DNA from: Streptococcus massiliensis DSM 18628
GTDB lineage: Bacteria; Bacillota; Bacilli; Lactobacillales; Streptococcaceae
Assembly (NCBI RefSeq): GCF_000380065.1
Contig: NZ_KB904364.1
Coordinates: 45,769 to 109,768 of the forward strand
Direction of reading: 5' to 3'
Length of the DNA stretch: 64,000 bases
In this document: positions 17,467-25,756 of the stretch, piece after piece
Layout of the letters: each line of letters begins with the position of its first letter
Position numbering within the stretch: the first letter of the stretch is position 1
Position numbers and translations under genes: made by a program
The notes under the pieces: model-generated
Told to the model about the DNA's origin: nothing
The model's input: the letters and a program-made list of their open reading frames with translations, nothing else
Databases searched by the model: none

Positions 17467-19656
17467 TTACAATTCTACTTTAGCAACAACCGTTTTCGCT
17501 GCTACTTTGCCGAATGTTTCAACCGTTACAGATTTAATAGCTTGTGCATTTGTGAAGACAACAACTGTTGAAGTTTCACGACCTGCCGCTTTGATAGCTT
17601 CTAAATCAGCTGTCACAAGAAGATCACCTGCTGCAACTTTTTGTCCTTCTGCAACATGTACTTCAAATGGTTTACCTTCAAGACTGACTGTATCAAGTCC
17701 GATATGAACAAGCACTTCAAGACCATTATCAGTCAAGAGACCAAGAGCGTGTTTTGTAGGGAAAATGCTTGTAACAGTACCTGCTACTGGTGAGTAGATA
17801 TTCCCATTTTCAGGTTCAACTGCAAATCCGTCACCCATCATTTTTTGTGAGAAGACAGGATCTTTCACATCAGAGATAGCAATGACTTCACCGTCAGCAA
17901 CCGTTTCAACTTCTTCTGTTACACCTTTGTAGCTCACTTCCGCAGCTTGTGAAGCTGTCATTTGACTCGGAAGAGTTTCAGGAATCACTTCACCTGAGTC
18001 AAGTAAGTCTTGAATATCAGATTTCAAAACATCCGCTTTTGGTCCATAAATTGCTTGAACACCTTGACCTTTCATCACCAAGCCCATAGCTCCTTCGGCT
18101 TTCCATTGCTCTTCTGTACCAACTTTTTCTGCATCTTTAACAGTTACACGAAGACGTGTCATACATGCGTCAACATCAACAATGTTTGCACGTCCACCAA
18201 GAAGATTGATAATATTCACAGCTTGAGATGCCTCTGCTACTTTGCCACCAGCTGGGGCAGACGAAGGACTATCTTCTCCATCAGCTGTTTCATAGTTTCC
18301 GTTACGTCCTGGAGTTGCGTAGTTAAATTTCTTAATCATGAAGTTGGCAATAAAATACATTCCAACTGCAAAGAGCACTGTTACCCAAACAAAATTAATA
18401 ATATCCATACCCAAACCAGCATTGATGGCTAGTGGAGTACGAGTCAGAAATTCGATTGAACCAAATGAGTGCATACGCAAGTGAACAATATCTGCCATAG
18501 CAAAGGCTAACCCTTGCACAACAGCATACACCAAATAAAGAGGTGTTGCAACAAACATAAACATGTATTCAATTGGTTCTGTAACACCTGTTAAGAAAGT
18601 TGCAAGTCCTGTTGCAATCATCATCCCTTTGTATTTATGTTTCTTATCATCATCTACATTTCGATAAATTGCAAAGGCAACCCCCATCAAAATACCAAAT
18701 GAACCAATCATTTGCCCAACTTTAAAACGAGCTGGAGTAATACTATTTAGAAGATGTTGATATTGGTCAGCGTGTGAACCTTTTAAATTAACAAGGTCTG
18801 TTACCCAAGCCAACCATAATGGATCTTGACCAAATACAGTCGTTCCTTTAGCAGCCCCTGTCAACACTTCATATGTCCCACCTAATTGAGTATAGTTGAT
18901 TGGAATTGTCAACATATGGTGAAGTCCAAATGGTAAAAGAAGACGTTCTAAAGTACCAAACAAGAATGGTGCGAGAATTGGAGCTGTCTTTTGAGAGTTA
19001 GCAATCCAAATACCAAAATTGTTGATTCCAGTTTGAACAACTGGCCAAAATACTGCAAGAATCAAAGCCACAATTGTAGAACGCAAAATAACAACGAATG
19101 GCACAAACCGTTTACCATTAAAGAATGAAAGCGCATCTGGTAATTTACGGTAATTATAATATTTGTTGTAAGCAGTTGCTCCAACAAAACCGGCAATGAT
19201 ACCAACAAACACCCCCATATTAAGAGCAGGAGCTTCAAGTACACTTACAAAATAATCAGCCACCTTAATGGTTCCACCAAAGACAGTTTTTACAGTAGCT
19301 CCTTGTTTTGTAAGAAGGTCTGAAGTTACTCCAAAAAAGACCCCTGTAATACGGTTAATTAAAATAAATGAAAGTCCGGCCGCAAATGCACCACCAGCAC
19401 GTTCCTTTGCCCAGCTACCTCCAATAGCTAATGCAAACAAAATGTGAAGGTTTCCGATAACTCCCCAACCAATTTGCTCAAGAATACCGCCTGTTGTAAC
19501 AAGAGCAGCTACGTTTGGATTGATCATTGGAATTGACTTACCAATACTGATCATCAAACCAGCCGCGGGCATTACTGCGATAACGACCATCAGAGCTTTT
19601 CCGAATTTTTGCCAAAATTCGAAACTGAATATGTTTTTGAATGTCTCTTTTATCAT
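17467..19656 (-). CDS. ptsG: PTS glucose-specific EIICBA permease
   Basis: A 729-residue permease that imports and phosphorylates glucose. The order is EIIC (about residues 1-430, many membrane helices), EIIB with the phosphocysteine in DVDACMTRLRVTV near residue 500, and EIIA with the phosphohistidine in EVLVHIGLDTVSLEG near residue 640. ATG 19656 has AAGGAG seven bases upstream; the open frame extends further but carries the regulatory sites. The promoter and two cre sites lie at 19679-19750, so strong CcpA control is expected. Confidence 0.93.
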   Translation of the reverse strand: MIKETFKNIFSFEFWQKFGKALMVVIAVMPAAGLMISIGKSIPMINPNVAALVTTGGILEQIGWGVIGNLHILFALAIGGSWAKERAGGAFAAGLSFILINRITGVFFGVTSDLLTKQGATVKTVFGGTIKVADYFVSVLEAPALNMGVFVGIIAGFVGATAYNKYYNYRKLPDALSFFNGKRFVPFVVILRSTIVALILAVFWPVVQTGINNFGIWIANSQKTAPILAPFLFGTLERLLLPFGLHHMLTIPINYTQLGGTYEVLTGAAKGTTVFGQDPLWLAWVTDLVNLKGSHADQYQHLLNSITPARFKVGQMIGSFGILMGVAFAIYRNVDDDKKHKYKGMMIATGLATFLTGVTEPIEYMFMFVATPLYLVYAVVQGLAFAMADIVHLRMHSFGSIEFLTRTPLAINAGLGMDIINFVWVTVLFAVGMYFIANFMIKKFNYATPGRNGNYETADGEDSPSSAPAGGKVAEASQAVNIINLLGGRANIVDVDACMTRLRVTVKDAEKVGTEEQWKAEGAMGLVMKGQGVQAIYGPKADVLKSDIQDLLDSGEVIPETLPSQMTASQAAEVSYKGVTEEVETVADGEVIAISDVKDPVFSQKMMGDGFAVEPENGNIYSPVAGTVTSIFPTKHALGLLTDNGLEVLVHIGLDTVSLEGKPFEVHVAEGQKVAAGDLLVTADLEAIKAAGRETSTVVVFTNAQAIKSVTVETFGKVAAKTVVAKVEL

Positions 19657-19678
19657 TCGTATCTCCTTATAAAATTTT

Positions 19679-19750
19679 CCGCAAGCGCTTTCCGCAAACG
19701 TTTGCATTTATTTGACTCTTTAATTATATCATATATTTCTATTTTGTAAA
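19679..19750 (-). promoter_or_regulatory. ptsG promoter with two cre-like sites
   Basis: On the minus strand TTTACA (complement of 19745-19750) and an extended -10 TGATATAAT (-10 complement of 19723-19728) are 16 bases apart. Downstream of the start point are a good cre, TGCAAACGTTTGCG (19694-19707), and a weaker one centred on AAGCGCTT (19679-19694). Their position downstream of the promoter fits roadblock repression by CcpA. Confidence 0.75.
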
Positions 19751-19831
19751 GCGTTTTTATATAATATTTTAAAAACTTTCCCTATTTTTTACTTGCAAAG
19801 TATAACAGATAAAAAAACATCCCCATTAGAA

Positions 19832-19861
19832 AAGTGCAGAAAAACGATATTTCCTGCACTT
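19832..19861 (-). terminator. Hairpin after ritR
   Basis: AAGTGCAG and CTGCACTT form an 8-bp stem with a 14-base loop just beyond the ritR stop. The following T-run is short, so it is a modest terminator candidate. Confidence 0.5.
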
Positions 19862-19866
19862 CACGT

Positions 19867-20556
19867 TTATTCCTGCATGGCATATCCTACACCACGTACA
19901 GTTTTGATATAGCTTTTTTGATGTGGAAGGTCAATTTTCCCACGCAGATAACGGATATACACATCCACCACATTCGTTTCAGTCGCACTTTCATATTTCC
20001 AGACACGATCTAGTAATTGCTCCCGTGTCAAAGTTTGATTACTCCCCATTAGCGTTGCCAAAAGGTCATACTCACGACGAGTCAAGGAAATTAACTCGTC
20101 TCCTCGATAGACCAAATGATTTTGCACATCAATCCGCAAATTTCGATAAGAAGTTGGAACACGCATCTGGCTGCAATGCTGATCAATAAAATCACGCCCA
20201 CGGAAAATGGCTGAAATTTTATCAACTAGTTGAGAGACTAATACCGGTTTACGAACAGCAGCGACTGCAAAACGCTGCACTTCTTCCTCTCGCCCTGTTA
20301 AATCTTCTGGGTAGGCCATGACGATAATAACGGATGCTGGACGAAACTCCGCCAATTTCTCCGCAAAAAAGCTGACTGACATATCAGCAAGATTTAATCC
20401 TAGTAAAAAAAGGTCGTATTCTTTCTCTTTGGCTAGTTCAAGCCCTTCCTGATTAGTTGTGACCCGTTCGACAACTAGTCCCTCCTTTTGGAGTTCCAAG
20501 CTTAAAAAATGCCCCAAATTCTTCTCTTGTTCAATCAATAAAATTTTTTTCGCCAT
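19867..20556 (-). CDS. ritR: Orphan atypical response regulator RitR
   Basis: A 229-residue OmpR-type regulator that in the pneumococcus represses iron uptake and senses redox state. The receiver lacks the phosphorylatable Asp: the site reads DLFLLGLNLADM with Gly at residue 53, and the acidic pocket is E9-Q10. Lys-103 is retained (RKPV). The linker keeps the redox cysteine, Cys-128, in DFIDQHCSQM. The winged-helix domain (about 135-229) ends YIRYLRGKIDLPHQKSYIKT and GVGYAMQE. There is no histidine kinase nearby. It lies downstream of gnd, as in the pneumococcus, which strongly supports the name. Confidence 0.9.
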   Translation of the reverse strand: MAKKILLIEQEKNLGHFLSLELQKEGLVVERVTTNQEGLELAKEKEYDLFLLGLNLADMSVSFFAEKLAEFRPASVIIVMAYPEDLTGREEEVQRFAVAAVRKPVLVSQLVDKISAIFRGRDFIDQHCSQMRVPTSYRNLRIDVQNHLVYRGDELISLTRREYDLLATLMGSNQTLTREQLLDRVWKYESATETNVVDVYIRYLRGKIDLPHQKSYIKTVRGVGYAMQE

Positions 20557-20586
20557 AATTTGTTCATTCTTCTTTTATTTATAAGT

Positions 20587-20614
20587 AGAGGCTGGAACAC
20601 TGTTTCCAACCTCT
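20587..20614 (-). repeat. Hairpin between gnd and ritR
   Basis: AGAGGCTGGAA and TTTCCAACCTCT form an imperfect hairpin. It resembles the GAGGCTGG...CCAGCCTC hairpins scattered in streptococcal intergenic DNA. It could weakly terminate gnd or stabilise the mRNA end. Confidence 0.45.
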
Positions 20615-20689
20615 ATCGTATAGCCTGAGCAAATATAAAATTTCCTAAATCTGCCTACATCATTGAAAAAATTAAGTCAGCAGACCTGA

Positions 20690-22114
20690 TTATTGTTCGT
20701 CATACCAAGAATAGTGGTAGACGCCTTCTTTGTCTTTACGCTCGTAAGTGTGAGCACCGAAGTAGTCGCGCTGCGCTTGAATGAGGTTGGCTGGCAAGTT
20801 TTCAGCGCGGTAGCTGTCAAAGTAAGCGATAGCGCTTGAGAAAGTCGGAACTGGAATCCCTGCTTGAACAGCCAGACTAACCACATTGCGGACAGATTGT
20901 TGGTATTTAGCTGTAATATCCATGAAGTACTCGTCCAAAAGCAAGTTAGCCAAGTCTGCATCACGGTTGTAAGCGTCTGTAATCTTTTGCAAGAAACGAG
21001 CACGAATGATACAACCAGCACGCCAGATTGAGGCAATTTCGCCAAATGGCAAGTTCCAGTTATTTTCCTTACTTGCAACGCGCAGTTGGGCAAATCCTTG
21101 CGCATAAGACATGATTTTTGAGAAGTAGAGCGCTTGGCGGATTTTCTCAATCAACTCAGCCTTGTCGCCCTCAAATTTGAAAGGAGCTGGTTTTGGCAAG
21201 AGCTTGCTTGCATGAACACGCTCGTCCTTGTAAGTCGAAATGTAGCGTGCAAAGACAGATTCGGTAATCAAAGGCAGCGGCACACCGAGGTCGAGTGAAG
21301 ATTGGCTGGTCCATTTACCCGTTCCTTTGTTGCCAGCAGCATCCAAGATATAATCCACAATCGGACCGTCTTGTCCTTCATCATCCTTACGAGTCAAGAT
21401 GTCTGAAGTGATTTCAATCAAGTAGCTGTCCAGCTCGCCTTTGTTCCACTCGGTGAAAATTTCAGCCATTTCAGCAGCTGAGAAGCCCAGCAAGTGCTGC
21501 ATCAAATCATAACTTTCAGCGATGAGTTGCATGTCGCCGTACTCAATTCCGTTGTGAACCATTTTGACATAGTGACCAGCACCGTCAGGACCAATGTAAG
21601 TCACACATGGAGCACCGTCTTCTGGCGCCTTAGCAGAGATTTCTTCCAAAACATCAGCTACCAAGTCGTAGGCTTCTTTTTGTCCACCCGGCATGATAGA
21701 CGGCCCTTCAAGAGCACCTTTTTCACCACCAGAGACACCTGTACCGATAAAGTTGATACCTGAATTTGCCAACTCTTCGCTACGGCGAATGGTATCTTTG
21801 TAGAAGGTATTCCCACCGTCAATCAAAATATCGCCCTTATCAAGGTAAGGCAAAAGAGCTTGAATAGTCGCGTCTGTTCCCGGCCCAGCCTGCACCATGA
21901 GCATAATCCGACGTGGTTTTTCAATCGAATTTACAAAAGACTCAATATCATAGCTCGGTAGAAAATTCTTATCTGGATGCGTCGCAACGACGTCCTCTGT
22001 CTTTTCCTTGCTGCGGTTAAAAATGGCCACACGGTAGCCACGAGATTCGATGTTTAGGGCAAGGTTACGACCCATAACGGCCATACCCACAACGCCAAAG
22101 TTTGCTTTTGTCAT
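20690..22114 (-). CDS. gnd: 6-phosphogluconate dehydrogenase, decarboxylating
   Basis: A 474-residue pentose-phosphate enzyme that converts 6-phosphogluconate to ribulose 5-phosphate and CO2 with NADP. The Rossmann loop is [20 protein letters not shown] with [10 protein letters not shown] after strand 2, and the substrate signature is [20 protein letters not shown] with [14 protein letters not shown]. The C-terminus is complete, ending YHYSWYDEQ. The pairing gnd-ritR is conserved in streptococci. Codon use is GC-rich relative to the cassette that follows. Confidence 0.97.
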   Translation of the reverse strand: MTKANFGVVGMAVMGRNLALNIESRGYRVAIFNRSKEKTEDVVATHPDKNFLPSYDIESFVNSIEKPRRIMLMVQAGPGTDATIQALLPYLDKGDILIDGGNTFYKDTIRRSEELANSGINFIGTGVSGGEKGALEGPSIMPGGQKEAYDLVADVLEEISAKAPEDGAPCVTYIGPDGAGHYVKMVHNGIEYGDMQLIAESYDLMQHLLGFSAAEMAEIFTEWNKGELDSYLIEITSDILTRKDDEGQDGPIVDYILDAAGNKGTGKWTSQSSLDLGVPLPLITESVFARYISTYKDERVHASKLLPKPAPFKFEGDKAELIEKIRQALYFSKIMSYAQGFAQLRVASKENNWNLPFGEIASIWRAGCIIRARFLQKITDAYNRDADLANLLLDEYFMDITAKYQQSVRNVVSLAVQAGIPVPTFSSAIAYFDSYRAENLPANLIQAQRDYFGAHTYERKDKEGVYHYSWYDEQ

Positions 22115-22243
22115 GTCTTACTCCTATTTATAGTTACTAGTCTTATTGTAACATTTTGCAAGCATAATTGAAAGTACTTTGCCATGATATGAATTATAAA
22201 AAGAGTGAAACTGCAACTAAGTGAACAAAATATTTTTCACAGC

Positions 22244-22289
22244 TTGACAAAAAAGACCTTTTATTATATAATAAAACCGACCGGTCGGT
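22244..22289 (+). promoter_or_regulatory. Promoter and palindromic TetR operator of the ABC cassette
   Basis: A consensus promoter, TTGACA (22244-22249), 17 bases, TATAAT (22267-22272), is followed at once by the perfect 14-base palindrome ACCGACCGGTCGGT (22276-22289), covering the expected start point. ACCGACCGGTCGGT-type sites are typical operators of TetR regulators, and the regulator gene begins 31 bases further on, so autorepression of the whole operon is the natural reading. Confidence 0.85.
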
Positions 22290-22320
22290 ATGTTTTTTTA
22301 AAAAAAAGAAGGTAAATAAT

Positions 22321-22986
22321 ATGCAAAAAAAGTATGATTCAAAGGTTACTATCGAAACCATTTTAACTGTTTCAACCAAATTATTTTTAGAAAAAGGTTT
22401 TGATAAAACCAGTATGCGAGATATTGCAGAAGCAGCAAATGTGTCAAAAGGTGCCATTTATCATCATTTCAAATCGAAAGATGATGTTATAAATGCTGTA
22501 ACAAAAAGGCAAACTGAAGCTACAAAAGGGACAATGAAGCTCTTACTATCCCAAACAAGCTCTCTGAGCGGAAAAGAACAATTGTCACTTATTTTAGAAA
22601 AGACTATTGAAAATCAAGAAATTCATTATTTAGATGATGCCATGGTTCCAAAAATGAAAAGTGCAGAATTTGTTATCTCCTACATGAAAGATTGTGTAAA
22701 TAACGATGCTCCTTTTCTTTCTAAAATTATTCAAAAAGGGATTGATGATGGATCTATTGTTACAAAATATCCTGATGAATGCGCAGAAATCTTTTTGCTA
22801 TTATTAAATGTGTGGTGTGACCCTGCGGTATTTACTTGTGATGAAGAGAAGCTATTAACACGATTAAATTTCTTACAAACCCTAATGGCTTCTCTAGGCA
22901 TTGATGTATTGAATGATACGCTCATTGAAAAATTCATGAACTTATTGCACAGATTATATTTTAAGGAGGGTAACAATGAAACATAA
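22321..22986 (+). CDS. TetR/AcrR family transcriptional regulator
   Basis: A 221-residue repressor. The N-terminal helix-turn-helix is canonical: LFLEKGFDKTSMRDIAEAAN then VSKGAIYHHFKSKDDVINAV. The C-terminal ligand domain is not assignable and is rich in acidic residues and cysteines (residues 60-221). It starts at ATG 22321 behind AGAAGG. The last codons overlap the ATPase start by 11 bases. Base composition is low (18 of 60 G+C at 22381), as throughout the cassette. The likely ligand is a drug or peptide exported by the ABC transporter. Confidence 0.9.
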   Translation: MQKKYDSKVTIETILTVSTKLFLEKGFDKTSMRDIAEAANVSKGAIYHHFKSKDDVINAVTKRQTEATKGTMKLLLSQTSSLSGKEQLSLILEKTIENQEIHYLDDAMVPKMKSAEFVISYMKDCVNNDAPFLSKIIQKGIDDGSIVTKYPDECAEIFLLLLNVWCDPAVFTCDEEKLLTRLNFLQTLMASLGIDVLNDTLIEKFMNLLHRLYFKEGNNET

Positions 22987-23710
22987 TTTAGCAGTCGAAA
23001 CAGACAATCTAACCAAAACCTTTGATAAAAAAGAGGTTATCAGAGCTTGCAATATTCACGTAGAAAAAGGAAGTATCTACGGATTTCTAGGAGCAAATGG
23101 AGCTGGAAAAACAACTGTATTTAAACTACTGTCCGGGCTACTCATACCAACAATGGGCAAGATACAAATCTTGGGATTAGATATTGGAAAACAGCGAAAT
23201 GAAATCCTATCAGAAATAGGCACCTTAATTGAAACGCCTGTATTTTATGAACATTTATCAGCCGAGGAAAATTTACAAATCCATCTCTCCTATATGGGAA
23301 AAGAAGGTAAAGATTGTGTCTCTGCTTTGCAAAAGGTTGGGCTAAATAACACTGGAACCTTGCCAGTATCTAAATTTTCTTTGGGCATGCGACAACGTTT
23401 AGCAATCGCGCGAGCCATTGTCCATGAACCAGAACTACTCATCTTAGACGAACCAATAAATGGTCTGGATCCTATGGGAATCAGAGAAATGCGAGAATTA
23501 TTCTTGCAACTAAAGAATGAACAAGGTATGACCATTCTAGTATCTAGCCATATATTAAGTGAAATAGAACATATTGCAGATACTATCGGTGTCATTGTGA
23601 ATGGCACCGTTGTAGAGGAAGTTAGCTTGTCTGCAATAGAAAATCAATTCCCAAATGGACTGGAAGACTATTTCTTCAATATCATGAGTGGGGGTGAAAA
23701 AATTGTTTAA
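22976..23710 (+). CDS. ABC transporter ATP-binding protein, BcrA/ABC-2 type
   Basis: A 244-residue ATPase subunit with Walker A FLGANGAGKTTVFKL (residues 37-51), signature KFSLGMRQRLAIARAI, Walker B LLILDEPINGLDP and the switch His in LVSSHILSE. This pattern matches bacitracin- and lantibiotic-resistance type exporters. A very strong AAGGAGG lies eight bases before ATG 22976. It overlaps the regulator upstream and the permease downstream, so all are one operon. Confidence 0.92.
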   Translation: MKHNLAVETDNLTKTFDKKEVIRACNIHVEKGSIYGFLGANGAGKTTVFKLLSGLLIPTMGKIQILGLDIGKQRNEILSEIGTLIETPVFYEHLSAEENLQIHLSYMGKEGKDCVSALQKVGLNNTGTLPVSKFSLGMRQRLAIARAIVHEPELLILDEPINGLDPMGIREMRELFLQLKNEQGMTILVSSHILSEIEHIADTIGVIVNGTVVEEVSLSAIENQFPNGLEDYFFNIMSGGEKIV

Positions 23711-24422
23711 ATTGATAAAATTAGAATTAAAAAGAAATAATATCAAAACATATGTAATTGCAAGTAGCGTTACCTTTATTGTAATGCTTGGCTTTATTTA
23801 CTTGTTTGCATATGCCCCTCAAATAAATCCAGACCCAGATCTACAAATATTTGCAGGATATCCTAAAATTATTTCCTTATTTTCAACACTAAGTATGGCT
23901 GTCTTCGCAACACTCTCTGCCACCATGTGTACACGGTTTATCATTGATGAATACAAAGATAAACGAGCTATTTTATTATTTTCCTACCCTATCAGAAGAG
24001 ATAAAATATTATGTTCAAAATTAATGGTTGTCTTTCTTTTTACGCTCATGGCAATGGTATCTTGTAATGTGCTAGCCTTTGGCATATTTGGCATCACAGA
24101 GTCCATTAGTCCTTTGGTTGAAGGCACATGGACTGTCTCTCTTATGATGAGAGCAATCAAAATAACAATCATCATGTCCATGATAGCAGCATCAACTGGG
24201 ATTATAGCTGTAGGTATTGGTTTTTTGAAAAAATCTATACCAACTACCATTTTGTCGGCTGTCTTTCTTTCCTCTTTATTTTGTAATATCCTGTTTAGTT
24301 TTATAGAAAATAGCAATAAAAATGATGTAGCCGCTCTTATCTTAATGTGCCTTACTGTTTTGGGTGGAATTGGTGTGTCATTGTTGCTTACTAAAAAAAT
24401 AAACCATATGGAGGTAGAATAA
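23688..24422 (+). CDS. ABC-2 type permease
   Basis: A 244-residue membrane subunit with about six hydrophobic segments (first at YVIASSVTFIVMLGFIYLFA, last at VLGGIGVSLLLTKKI). The N-terminus KLFKLIKLELKRNN is the usual cytosolic start of ABC-2 permeases. No ATG fits: GTG at 23688 or 23694, or TTG at 23703, are possible starts within the end of the ATPase gene. The first 60 bases (23701-23760) hold only 8 G+C. It pairs with the ATPase upstream; the substrate is unknown. Confidence 0.85.
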   Translation: MGVKKLFKLIKLELKRNNIKTYVIASSVTFIVMLGFIYLFAYAPQINPDPDLQIFAGYPKIISLFSTLSMAVFATLSATMCTRFIIDEYKDKRAILLFSYPIRRDKILCSKLMVVFLFTLMAMVSCNVLAFGIFGITESISPLVEGTWTVSLMMRAIKITIIMSMIAASTGIIAVGIGFLKKSIPTTILSAVFLSSLFCNILFSFIENSNKNDVAALILMCLTVLGGIGVSLLLTKKINHMEVE

Positions 24423-24649
24423 TGGAACGGACCTTAGATAATACAGTTAATACTGTGCTTGAAAGCATTTTTGGTAAAAACGGTTTGCAAATCAATATGA
24501 TTTTTGGATTCATCATTTTGGTAGTAGGAATAGGCATATTTTTATTTTCAAAAAATAATTCGTCTTCTAAAAAGCGAACAATTGGATGGATTTGCATTGG
24601 ATTAGGCTGCTTAGGAATTATCAGTGGTATCATTCAGTTATTGTTATAA
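24422..24649 (+). CDS. Small two-helix membrane protein of the ABC cassette
   Basis: A 75-residue protein that I do not recognise. Two membrane segments, INMIFGFIILVVGIGIFLF and IGWICIGLGCLGIISGIIQL, flank a polar SKNNSSSKKRT loop. Its ATG overlaps the permease stop (TAATG), with GGAGG nine bases upstream, so it is translated with the operon. It may be an accessory or immunity subunit of the exporter; that is inference from position. Confidence 0.75.
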   Translation: MERTLDNTVNTVLESIFGKNGLQINMIFGFIILVVGIGIFLFSKNNSSSKKRTIGWICIGLGCLGIISGIIQLLL

Positions 24650-24674
24650 TTATTCTTAGTTACTTTCAATTTTC

Positions 24675-24788
24675 CAAGAGATATCCACGTCAAAAGAATA
24701 AATCCTAACATTTAAAAATATTAAAAAATATTAAAACAAGAGATATCCACGTCAAAAGAATAAATCCTAACATTTAAAAATATTAAAA
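24675..24788. repeat. Perfect 52-bp direct repeat flanking a 10-bp spacer
   Basis: Positions 24675-24726 and 24737-24788 are identical over 52 bases. Each begins CAAGAGATATCCACGTCAAA and ends in an A/T-rich run; the spacer is AATATTAAAA. It lies directly after the ABC cassette and before the oppositely oriented DUF177 gene. There is no open frame or hairpin. It may mark the insertion point or a slipped duplication. Confidence 0.85.
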
Positions 24789-24829
24789 CAAATATATATT
24801 TGTGTGTTTCTTCTATCTGGATTATTAAC

Positions 24830-25369
24830 TCAATTTTCTTCATCAAACAGGTTCTTCAGGCTAGCAAAAGGGCTCTTACTTGCTTTTTGCTCTTCTTGCT
24901 GGCGGCGGTATTCTTCCTCGGTCATGACCTGCCAGTCTTGTCCCACTGGAAAATCCTGCCCTGCTTCTTCCTCAGCCGTCAAGACCTTAAGCGGGATATT
25001 GAGCAAGATATTATCCGCTACACTTTCTGCCAGATCAATCTCATCGCCCTCAAGCCCCAAAACGAGGTCATCATCAATCAAGTCTTGGCTGATCTTCTCG
25101 CCATGATTTTCCATGAAAATCTCATTGACCAAGTAAGTTTCCTTGCGCTCAACAGGCTCCATGCTGCGGCTGGACGCCAGAGTAATCGTGTAGGACAAAT
25201 CATAGTCTAAAAAGTAAAGACCGTCCTCATACTGAGCCTTGCCTCTTGCAAGCACATCGCGGATGCCCAAAATTTCAGGGTTACGCCCTTTTAAATCAGC
25301 AACTAAGTCAAAATTCACTTCAAAGTCTAGTCCATCGGGGTTCTTACGAATTTCATGAATATTTAGCAT
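24830..25369 (-). CDS. DUF177 (YceD-like) protein
   Basis: A 179-residue acidic cytosolic protein of the YceD/DUF177 family, which is linked to 23S rRNA or 50S metabolism. The conserved block is YFLDYDLSYTITLASSRSMEP with LVNEIF, and the C-terminus has the typical acidic ADNILLNIPLKVLTAEEEAG segment. ATG 25369 lies nine bases after GGAGG; an upstream TTG in the same frame is unlikely. In streptococci it is not followed by rpmF, and here the ABC cassette sits behind it. Confidence 0.85.
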   Translation of the reverse strand: MLNIHEIRKNPDGLDFEVNFDLVADLKGRNPEILGIRDVLARGKAQYEDGLYFLDYDLSYTITLASSRSMEPVERKETYLVNEIFMENHGEKISQDLIDDDLVLGLEGDEIDLAESVADNILLNIPLKVLTAEEEAGQDFPVGQDWQVMTEEEYRRQQEEQKASKSPFASLKNLFDEEN

Positions 25370-25495
25370 ATACTTTTCCTCCAATATTCCTTAAACCATT
25401 ATAGCATTTTCTTTCTGTTTGTGCGCCTTTCTTTGCAACTTACCCTATCATTTCTACCAGTTACTTTCTCTTTGGTACCACTTGGTTAAAAGACC

Positions 25496-25524
25496 TTGAA
25501 AACCCAATTACACCCCGCTATAAT
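25496..25524 (+). promoter_or_regulatory. Promoter of the small-ORF/MFS operon
   Basis: TTGAAA (25496-25501), 17 bases and TATAAT (25519-25524) match the vegetative consensus, 32 bases before the start of the 66-residue ORF. Confidence 0.75.
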
Positions 25525-25555
25525 GGTGGCAATAAAGCTTTTAGGAGAACAATTT

Positions 25556-25756
25556 ATGAATATATACATTGAAAAGAAAAGAATTACTCTCACATCAAGT
25601 GAAAGTCGAATTGTTAAGCGAACCATAAAGAGTGATATTCGTCAGGTTTGGGAATTTGTCACACAGGGTAAAAGGTTTCAACTCAAAAGTCCTAGCCTCG
25701 CTAAACAACTTGTCAAAAAATATTCAGGAGATAAAGCAGATGAAACTATTGATTAA
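25556..25756 (+). CDS. Small protein of unknown function upstream of the MFS gene
   Basis: A 66-residue basic protein (MNIYIEKKRITLTSSESRIV) with no membrane segment or known motif. AGGAG eight bases before ATG 25556 and a consensus promoter support it. It overlaps the MFS start by 17 bases, so it may couple or regulate transporter translation. It could be a small DNA- or RNA-binding protein, judging from the charge, but that is a guess. Confidence 0.7.
   Translation: MNIYIEKKRITLTSSESRIVKRTIKSDIRQVWEFVTQGKRFQLKSPSLAKQLVKKYSGDKADETID

Noticed and set aside
19650-19664. Possible ComX/SigX box (TACGAATG) near ptsG
   Set aside because: It is one base from the TACGAATA core but lies between the ribosome site and the start codon of ptsG, where it cannot be that gene's promoter.
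24675-24788. Possible CRISPR repeat pair
   Set aside because: Only two copies with a 10-base A/T spacer; the repeat is not palindromic and no cas gene is present.
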